IMG/VR virus record: IMGVR_UViG_3300032285_001364
Span: 1 to 48,013 of that record
Source of the DNA: a virus
Direction: 5' to 3' (one strand)
DNA: 48,013 bases
The notes under the pieces were generated by a model, which saw only the letters and a list, made by a program, of their open reading frames with translations, did not search any database and was not told the origin of the DNA. The translations under genes were made by a program, and so were the position numbers. Positions 42,584 to 48,013 of this stretch are shown in pieces. The stretch's first letter is position 1, and each line of letters opens with the position of its first letter.

Positions 42584-42652
42584 ATGCCTCTAACTCTTCA
42601 TCCCCCCATTCCCTCTCCCAAGCCTCCAGTAGTCAAATCCCCCTTGACCTAA
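42584..42652 (+). CDS. Possible Pro-rich peptide
   Basis: 22 residues (MPLTLHPPIPSPKPPVVKSP), directly after the fibre stop and after TTGATTT, the same leader as the 35040 gene. Its Pro content is unusual and it may be non-coding. Confidence 0.2.
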   Translation: MPLTLHPPIPSPKPPVVKSPLT

Positions 42653-42681
42653 AGGGAAACGCCAACTAAAACTCACCTATT

Positions 42682-42966
42682 ATGGCTTCATTTTCTATAC
42701 CCGAAGACTTCTCTGCACCAGATGGCGTAAAAGAAGGACAAGAATTTTCAGAGATCGCCACCTTCAAGATTGATGGAGATCAGATCCATATCCTCACTAT
42801 CGGGCAGGATAAGGCTCCAGTAAGCGGCAAAGAAGATAAGAAGGATGGCAAGCCCAAGGGGGCCAAAGCCGCAATGAAGGAACAGCTTGCCTCGCTTGAG
42901 GATAAGAAAGGCTCTGCCAGCATGGAAGATACTGGCGAGGAAGAAGCCGAAGAGGGGGCTGAATAA
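42682..42966 (+). CDS. Charged hypothetical protein
   Basis: 94 residues. A short beta-rich N-terminus (IATFKIDGDQIHILTIG) and a Lys-rich then acidic low-complexity C-terminus. Possibly a fibre chaperone or minor component; no family recognised. Confidence 0.6.
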   Translation: MASFSIPEDFSAPDGVKEGQEFSEIATFKIDGDQIHILTIGQDKAPVSGKEDKKDGKPKGAKAAMKEQLASLEDKKGSASMEDTGEEEAEEGAE

Positions 42967-42968
42967 CA

Positions 42969-43403
42969 ATGAGCAGGGTATTTAACCCTGTATATTCGTC
43001 CCCTACGGACGGAGAGGATATTACGCTATGTCGTATCCTAGAGGCAGTTGGGAACCTTTCTCACGCTTATGCGTCTGGAACCCCTTATCATGTTATTTCC
43101 GCATCTGGGTTGAATGCCGCAAATGTGAAGGCATCTTCGGGATACATCTACAACATGATTATCTCCAACATGGTGTCTTCTGCTAGGTTTGTTTTCCTTT
43201 ACGACAAGGCTACTACTCCAGTCGCAGGAACTGATACGCCAGTATATGTCATTGGATTGAATGCCAATCAAACCATCTCTATTCCTCTTGGAAACAATCC
43301 TCTTGTTTTTAACAACGGAATAGGCTTATCTATGGCTACATCCAATGCTGGGACTGGAAATGTTTCTGCGAGTGATGTTATCTTCAATTTTACCCTAGCC
43401 TAA
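42969..43403 (+). CDS. Paralogous virion protein A
   Basis: 144 residues. The N-terminus MSRVFNPVYSSPTDGEDITLCRILEAV is shared in pattern with the next gene, and the rest is a beta-sandwich-like domain (YIYNMIISN...FVFLYDKA). Likely a fibre tip or decoration protein. Confidence 0.65.
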   Translation: MSRVFNPVYSSPTDGEDITLCRILEAVGNLSHAYASGTPYHVISASGLNAANVKASSGYIYNMIISNMVSSARFVFLYDKATTPVAGTDTPVYVIGLNANQTISIPLGNNPLVFNNGIGLSMATSNAGTGNVSASDVIFNFTLA

Positions 43404-43408
43404 CCCCT

Positions 43409-43642
43409 ATGAGCCGTCCTTTCCAGCCTATTACTTCCAGCCCTTCTGATGGTGAAGACCTTACGCTGATGCGTATCCTTGAAGCAGTTAGCGCGACTGC
43501 TTACAACTACACCCTTTCTAACTATGTAGCCGCTGACAAGCCGGGGACGGTTGTTCTATCTGACGCAAATGGGAATACCATTTCAACGCTGACCCTCTCC
43601 TACGATGGGTCGAACAACCTCACCTCTATTGTCCGTAGCTAA
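43409..43642 (+). CDS. Paralogous virion protein B, short
   Basis: 77 residues. It repeats the N-terminal pattern of the previous gene (MSRPFQPITSSPSDGEDLTLMRILEAV) but has a different, shorter C-terminus (VVLSDANGNTISTLTLSYDG). The stop overlaps the start of the LamG gene, suggesting this N-terminal module is an attachment domain used by both. Confidence 0.65.
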   Translation: MSRPFQPITSSPSDGEDLTLMRILEAVSATAYNYTLSNYVAADKPGTVVLSDANGNTISTLTLSYDGSNNLTSIVRS

Positions 43643-46038
43643 TGGCTCTTACTGACAACATTTTAGCTTATTGGAACCTCAACGACGATGGTTCTGGAAA
43701 TGTCAGTCTTGTTGACTCGACTGGTAATTCCAATACGCTTACCAATACTGGTGGCGTTACTCTTGGAACGGGTATTATTGCTGGTGATGCGGTTTTTGAT
43801 TATACAGGGAATCAATCGCTAGATGATAGCGGCATATCAATCAGCGGAGATTTTACTATCTCTATGTGGGTTAAATTTAACAGCATGAATGCTGGTAATG
43901 GATACCCATCCGTTTTTGTTTTGTCTTATGGTGGAATTAATCCATCTGGAACACCAACTGGTAATTGTTCATATTATGACCCACGAATCAGCGGAAGTAT
44001 TACTGGGGAATATTCTTGGAGCATAGGATCTTGGGATCATTATGTGATGGTTCAGTCTGGAAACGTCATAACCACATATTTGAATGGTAATCTGAATTCA
44101 ACTTATGACGCTGGATCTTCTTATTCGGCTAATGGATTTTATATTGGTAAAAACCCTGTAGCACCCGACACCCCAGACGCAGGAATTGACGAAGTCGGCA
44201 TCTGGAGCCGTGCGTTATCCCCAACCGAAGTCTATAACCTCTACTACAACGGAACAGGCAACACCTATCCGTTTAGCAACCCTCCTATTGAGATTCCTCT
44301 GACTTTTGGTTGCCAAGCATATTGGAATCTAAATGATGATGGGGCAGGGAATGTCAGCCTTGCCGATTCTACTGGGAATGGCTACTCCCTTACCAACAAC
44401 AACAACATTCCCCTAGGAACAGGAATCATTGCTGGTGATGCTGTAGCAAACGGAAGCGGTTGGCTTAACACATCAAATTCATTTAATTTTTCTGGAGATT
44501 TCTCTGTTTCTATTTGGGCTAATAATGCCTCAAGCATTGGTCAATCATTTTGTGGCACTCCTTCAATAGGCGTAAATTTCAACATAACGCCAACTTTGTT
44601 TGGTGTTGGTATTGCTGGAACATCAATAACAGTTATTAATAATTCTCTTTCTATTGATAATAATTGGCATAATTATGTTTTAAGCAGATCCTATGGCGTT
44701 ATTACTTTGTATTTAGATGGAGCATCTGTTGCAGATGGCCCTGATACAAATAATTATACTTCAAACTATGGTTTGTTTGCGGCTCCTAATGGCACTTATA
44801 TTTCTGGTTCTGGATATGGAATTGACGAAGTTGGCGTTTGGAATCGCGCACTCTCCTCCGATGAAGTAACCAAGCTCTACAATAGCGGTGGTGGCCTCAC
44901 CTACCCATTCAACAAGCTTTATTACAACAACGCCAATAACAATAACAACTGGGGCGATCTAGGCAACTGGTGGGCTGACCCTACTTTCTCTTCCCCTGCA
45001 ACCGCCCTTCCAGACAGCACAAATCCCGTACAAATCCACGCAGATGTGATTGAGAATACTGCTGGAGATGGTGTGTGCTATTGTGCATCCGCAGAGTTTT
45101 ATTCCGCTTCTTTCTACTACCCGCTTGTCCTTAATAGTGCGGCTGGTGTAGTGAACATCTCTGGAACTGGAGGAGTATTTGATGGAACGGCTTCTGCCAA
45201 CATCTCCGTCCACGACACTTGCTCACTTGGCGAGAATGCTCAAATCACAGGCAACGCCACATTCCGTGATAGCTCCACGACGATTGGAACCGTTAATGGC
45301 AATGCCGTGTTCCATGAGCAGTCTTACAACTATGGGCATATTGTCGGCAATGCAACTGTCTATTATGATGGTGGACAAGGCAACTATCCTATTGGCGGCA
45401 TCGTGGATGGGACTGTTGAGTATCTTGGCTGGCCTGCCGCACAAGATCAGTATTTCAACGATCAAGCAACCGGGTCTGGAGCCGCTGGAAACTGGCAGGA
45501 TCTAAACAACTGGTGGGCTGATGATACTTTCACCACCCGTCCTCTTAACAGCGTGGGAACGCAAGAGCTTCCCGATGCTGGCACAAACATCTATCTATAT
45601 GCCGCTCTTTACGCATATAACACAAGTAGCACAATCAATGTAAATCGTGCTAGGTTCTATGGTTCTGCATACTTAAATACTCCCCTCACTCTCAATGTTA
45701 GCGTTGATGCAGAGTTCTTTAACTACTCTGGGGCACAAAGCGTAATTTACGGAGATTGCTACTTCTATAACAGCTCCTACTTCTATAGCAATCTTGGGCA
45801 GGCATTTGTTAATGGAAGCATTTATCTCTATGACAACTCTGGTATCTATCAAGAGTTCACTAGCTACGGGATTACTAATGGAGGAATCTATGTCTATTCA
45901 CTAGATGCACTAAAGAACTCATTTGGCTATAAATTTAGCACTATGTCAGATGGCGTTGTCTATAACATCCCTGCTGGTGGAGGTGGAGGCGGCTTCATTT
46001 CCCGCTTGCTTAATCTCCCTTGGTTTATCAAACTCTAA
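43642..46038 (+). CDS. LamG-type lectin fibre, receptor-binding candidate
   Basis: 798 residues. Two tandem concanavalin-like LamG domains (about 5-205 and 222-425), each starting AYWNLNDDG(S/A)GNVSL and ending in DEVG(I/V)W(S/N)RALS. They are followed by two blocks beginning GNWxDLxNWWAD (about 435 and 615), each with right-handed beta-helix-like repeats (Tyr/Gly/Asn strands). A short C-terminal Gly-rich tail ends the protein. Such proteins bind host polysaccharide. Confidence 0.8.
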   Translation: MALTDNILAYWNLNDDGSGNVSLVDSTGNSNTLTNTGGVTLGTGIIAGDAVFDYTGNQSLDDSGISISGDFTISMWVKFNSMNAGNGYPSVFVLSYGGINPSGTPTGNCSYYDPRISGSITGEYSWSIGSWDHYVMVQSGNVITTYLNGNLNSTYDAGSSYSANGFYIGKNPVAPDTPDAGIDEVGIWSRALSPTEVYNLYYNGTGNTYPFSNPPIEIPLTFGCQAYWNLNDDGAGNVSLADSTGNGYSLTNNNNIPLGTGIIAGDAVANGSGWLNTSNSFNFSGDFSVSIWANNASSIGQSFCGTPSIGVNFNITPTLFGVGIAGTSITVINNSLSIDNNWHNYVLSRSYGVITLYLDGASVADGPDTNNYTSNYGLFAAPNGTYISGSGYGIDEVGVWNRALSSDEVTKLYNSGGGLTYPFNKLYYNNANNNNNWGDLGNWWADPTFSSPATALPDSTNPVQIHADVIENTAGDGVCYCASAEFYSASFYYPLVLNSAAGVVNISGTGGVFDGTASANISVHDTCSLGENAQITGNATFRDSSTTIGTVNGNAVFHEQSYNYGHIVGNATVYYDGGQGNYPIGGIVDGTVEYLGWPAAQDQYFNDQATGSGAAGNWQDLNNWWADDTFTTRPLNSVGTQELPDAGTNIYLYAALYAYNTSSTINVNRARFYGSAYLNTPLTLNVSVDAEFFNYSGAQSVIYGDCYFYNSSYFYSNLGQAFVNGSIYLYDNSGIYQEFTSYGITNGGIYVYSLDALKNSFGYKFSTMSDGVVYNIPAGGGGGGFISRLLNLPWFIKL

Positions 46039-46042
46039 AATT

Positions 46043-46405
46043 ATGATCGCTCTCAAGTCGCCAATCACCATCTCCCCTGCCCCCGTCAATGGGAAGGCTA
46101 TCAAGCCTATCGTGCTTAACCAGATTGACTGGTCAGTAAGCTACGACGCAAACTCCGCTACAGCTTTCCTCCGAGGAGCCAATGTTCCTCTTAAACTCTG
46201 GGATGCCACTACTACCCCCACCTACGACAAGGTTGGTCAGTTCACGGATGCTGATGTGGATGCCCGTGTAGCAGAGCTTCTTGGCAAGGACATTGCCGCT
46301 TCGATTACTGCCCTGTATCCCCAGCCTTCGGTTCCCAAGGTTCCCGCCCAGCCCAAGCCAGTAGCCAAGGCTACCAAGCCAACCCCTGCCCCCGCTAAAG
46401 CATGA
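46043..46405 (+). CDS. Hypothetical virion-associated protein
   Basis: 120 residues from ATG 46043. An alpha/beta domain and a Lys/Pro/Ala-rich C-terminus (VPKVPAQPKPVAKATKP). Its stop overlaps the first lysis gene. No family recognised. Confidence 0.6.
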   Translation: MIALKSPITISPAPVNGKAIKPIVLNQIDWSVSYDANSATAFLRGANVPLKLWDATTTPTYDKVGQFTDADVDARVAELLGKDIAASITALYPQPSVPKVPAQPKPVAKATKPTPAPAKA

Positions 46406-46602
46406 TTCACCATACCGACACAATCGCTACGGGTTTTGTCGGTACTACCGCTCCCCTCGCCGCCGCAACGATCAGCCTTGATCCAGCCCTCGACCTAGAG
46501 TTGCGCGTCCTCTCCCTTGTCATTGGCATCTTTGTGGGTCTCGCCTCATTTGCCAAACTCATCTACGACATCTGGGCAGATCACAAAAACAGGAACAAAT
46601 GA
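46402..46602 (+). CDS. Holin candidate, one membrane segment
   Basis: 66 residues with a central hydrophobic helix (about 36-57; LSLVIGIFVGLASFAKLIYDIW) and a short basic tail, in the lysis cassette and overlapping both neighbours. Class III holin-like size. Confidence 0.55.
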   Translation: MIHHTDTIATGFVGTTAPLAAATISLDPALDLELRVLSLVIGIFVGLASFAKLIYDIWADHKNRNK

Positions 46603-46967
46603 AAGCTCTACATATCATTGCTGGTGTGGCAATGCTGTGTGTGGTAGGATGCGCTCACCATGAAGATCACTTCACTCCTCCATCAAGCGTGGAAGTCCAG
46701 CGTAATGTGGCTAGGGTTGCTTCGTATGTTCGCCCCGAAGGGAAACAAGCCTACATCGACCTACAGAAGTCGTTGGCAGACTACCAAGCCCAAGTCGAGA
46801 AGCAAACTACCCTGCTCGACAAAGCAGAGAAAGATGCGGCGTACTGGCACGAAAAGCAGGAGAAAGCCCTAAAGGAGCTTTGGATCTGGAGGAGCATTGC
46901 CATTGCCTCCATCCTCGCAGTCGTCGGATATATTGGAATTAAAACGGCATGGAAGTTCGCACCCTAG
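46599..46967 (+). CDS. Unimolecular spanin candidate
   Basis: 122 residues. N-terminal signal with lipobox VVGC (Cys18), a central coiled-coil periplasmic part (about 45-90; EKQTTLLDKAEKDAAYWHEKQEKALKE) and a C-terminal membrane helix (about 93-115). Lipoprotein anchor in the outer membrane and helix in the inner membrane match the u-spanin layout known from phage T1 gp11. It would fuse the two membranes at lysis. It supports a Gram-negative host. Confidence 0.65.
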   Translation: MKALHIIAGVAMLCVVGCAHHEDHFTPPSSVEVQRNVARVASYVRPEGKQAYIDLQKSLADYQAQVEKQTTLLDKAEKDAAYWHEKQEKALKELWIWRSIAIASILAVVGYIGIKTAWKFAP

Positions 46968-47317
46968 TTGAAAAGAAACTTACTCAACGCCCTCTTGAGT
47001 CCAAGAAGGCAATCTACGCCCTCATTGCGGCTAGTTCTGTGCTGGTTGTCTTTGGCGTTAGTGCTTTTCTTATTCTCTCACATTCTGAACAGGCCAAAGA
47101 GATCGTTGAGCTTGCCAACCTCGTTGTCCTATTCTTCGGAGCTTTGGTTACAACCCTAATCACCGGGACAGCCGCTATGGACTGGAAGGCTATGTCTGCT
47201 CTCCAGCACATCAGCGAAGACGAAAAGATCGACTCCAATCAAGCACTTCCAGAAACGGAAGTGAACGAGAGGGTTTACAAACCACGATACTTTGATGACC
47301 AGTCGTTTCAAAAATGA
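46949..47317 (+). CDS. Holin-like protein, two membrane segments
   Basis: 122 residues. Two membrane helices (about 22-44 and 55-76) and a hydrophilic C-terminus, the class II holin layout. It overlaps the spanin gene by 19 bases and the endolysin gene by 23. Which of the two candidates is the true holin cannot be told from sequence. Confidence 0.6.
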   Translation: MEVRTLVEKKLTQRPLESKKAIYALIAASSVLVVFGVSAFLILSHSEQAKEIVELANLVVLFFGALVTTLITGTAAMDWKAMSALQHISEDEKIDSNQALPETEVNERVYKPRYFDDQSFQK

Positions 47318-47726
47318 GATAATCCCTTGGATCTTCAAGTGGGAAGGTACGACCTATGAGGATGACAAAAGCGACCCCGGAGGGGCGACCCGTTACGGAA
47401 TTGACCAGCGTTCCCACCCCCATGTGGACATTAAGAATCTAACCGCAGATCAAGCCGCAGGGATCTACTGGACTGAATACTGCAACCTCCATTGTGATGA
47501 GTACGCTCCGCAGTTTGACTGGGTGTTTTTCAACTGCTGTGTGAATTGTGGAGTTGGTCGCGCAACCAAGATAAAATCTATGTCTGGAGTTGATTGCTCT
47601 AAATTTTTAGACCTTCAAGAATCATTCTATAAATCTCTTGCAGAGAATAGACCATCATCTAGGAAGTTCTTGAAAGGATGGTTAGCTAGGACAGAAGATT
47701 TGAGGAAAGTAATTGGACTAGCTTGA
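47295..47726 (+). CDS. Endolysin, GH108-type lysozyme
   Basis: 143 residues from ATG 47295; an adjacent TTG would add one residue. FKWEGTTYEDDKSDPGGATRYGI is the GH108 signature, with the catalytic Glu at about residue 17 and a DPGG...GI loop; CNCCVNCGVGRA-type residues follow. It cleaves the glycan backbone of peptidoglycan. No signal peptide is seen, so it relies on the holin. Confidence 0.9.
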   Translation: MTSRFKNEIIPWIFKWEGTTYEDDKSDPGGATRYGIDQRSHPHVDIKNLTADQAAGIYWTEYCNLHCDEYAPQFDWVFFNCCVNCGVGRATKIKSMSGVDCSKFLDLQESFYKSLAENRPSSRKFLKGWLARTEDLRKVIGLA

Positions 47727-47802
47727 TGCTCTCCGCAGGAGCAGTATGGGGTACATAGGGGTTATTCACAAACCCTGTCAAGCAAAAAGATTTTTCTTGA
47801 AC

Positions 47803-47821
47803 TGGTCACAATTTGTGACCA
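47803..47821. promoter_or_regulatory. Palindromic operator-like site
   Basis: TGGTCACA and TGTGACCA form a perfect 8-base inverted repeat with a three-base centre (ATT). Just upstream is a second hairpin, CAAG-AAAAA/TTTTT-CTTG (47779-47799, one bulged C). Both lie before the first early gene (47832), so they may control early transcription. TTGAAC at 47797 could be a -35 box, but no good -10 is visible. Confidence 0.55.
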
Positions 47822-47831
47822 CAAGTACGGC

Positions 47832-48013
47832 ATGGAAAATCAATACCTAGCCGCTTGCGTTGAATATCGGAAAGCACTTGATGAGAAAACCAACGAGGTC
47901 GCAAGGCTCCGTAAACTCATGCGCGAGTATATCGACTTTGTTGATGAAAACCTTGGAACAACTGCCGATTGGCCTATGGAAGCGGCATTCGATGACGAAA
48001 CTACAGCGCAACG
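47832..48013 (+). CDS. N-terminal part of junction-spanning small protein
   Basis: Starts at ATG 47832 (MENQYLAACVEYRKALDEK) and runs off the end of the window; it continues at base 124 after the terminal repeat. Complete length 79 residues. Helical and charged, with the NEVARLR segment shared with the next gene. First gene after the palindromic control site. Confidence 0.75.
   Translation, partial: MENQYLAACVEYRKALDEKTNEVARLRKLMREYIDFVDENLGTTADWPMEAAFDDETTAQ
47891..48013. repeat. Terminal direct repeat, right copy
   Basis: Exact copy of bases 1-123. Joining the two copies gives a circle of about 47,890 bases and restores a complete 79-residue gene (47832-48013 followed by 124-181). Confidence 0.97.

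Noticed and set aside
1-48013. Temperate lifestyle genes (integrase, excisionase, CI-type repressor)
   Set aside because: None recognised; the HTH proteins are too small or too unlike repressors to support lysogeny, so no attachment site was called.

Overview
The window is an essentially complete genome of a tailed double-stranded DNA bacteriophage. The first 123 bases (1-123) are repeated exactly at the end (47891-48013), and one gene reads without interruption across that join. The map is therefore circular, or circularly permuted, with about 47,890 unique bases. The gene set suggests a podovirus-like virion: portal, scaffold-like protein, large terminase, HK97-type capsid protein, one giant internal-virion-type protein, and fibres, with no sheath, tape measure or long-tail genes recognised. 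No integrase, transposase or CRISPR array was seen. A candidate lipoprotein spanin points to a Gram-negative host. Most genes lack a Shine-Dalgarno sequence and start after A/C-rich leaders, as in Bacteroidota and some related phyla; the host is not otherwise identified.

Layout. (1) 47.8 kb through the join to 5.0 kb, plus strand: early genes, mostly small and overlapping by ATGA or TAATG, including an ERF single-strand annealing protein, a metallophosphoesterase, a winged-helix protein and a small zincin-like protein. (2) 5.0-12.7 kb: portal, an ATP-grasp enzyme, scaffold-like protein, a tRNA-Tyr-like RNA and terminase. (3) 12.7-15.1 kb: RecB/Cas4-like nuclease, DnaB-like helicase and an SSB-like protein, ending in a three-way-junction RNA and a strong terminator. 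(4) 15.2-17.6 kb: a run of very small proteins. (5) 17.8-19.9 kb: a minus-strand cassette (DUF932-like protein and three small proteins) with repeated hairpin leaders, facing a bidirectional terminator. (6) 19.9-22.4 kb: a control region with a helix-turn-helix gene, a cluster of GTCTTAC repeats, a tRNA-Met and about 700 bases of structure-rich DNA without a convincing gene. (7) 22.4-46.0 kb, plus strand: virion genes (FkbM methyltransferase, glycosyltransferases, head-tail and internal virion proteins, two endonucleases, capsid protein, collagen-like fibre, LamG-type lectin fibre). (8) 46.4-47.7 kb: lysis cassette (holin candidates, one-protein spanin candidate, GH108 endolysin).

How it fits together. 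ERF, nuclease, helicase and SSB-like protein form a replication/recombination set. Portal, scaffold and TerL are separated from the capsid gene by about 25 kb, and the interval next to the capsid gene carries two endonuclease genes. The sugar-transfer and methyltransfer genes lie in the virion operon and probably decorate particles. The least explained parts are RNA-like: the tRNA-like element touching the terL start, the three-way junction after the SSB-like gene, the duplicated leader hairpins, the capsid-gene leader, and the 21.7-22.1 kb region.
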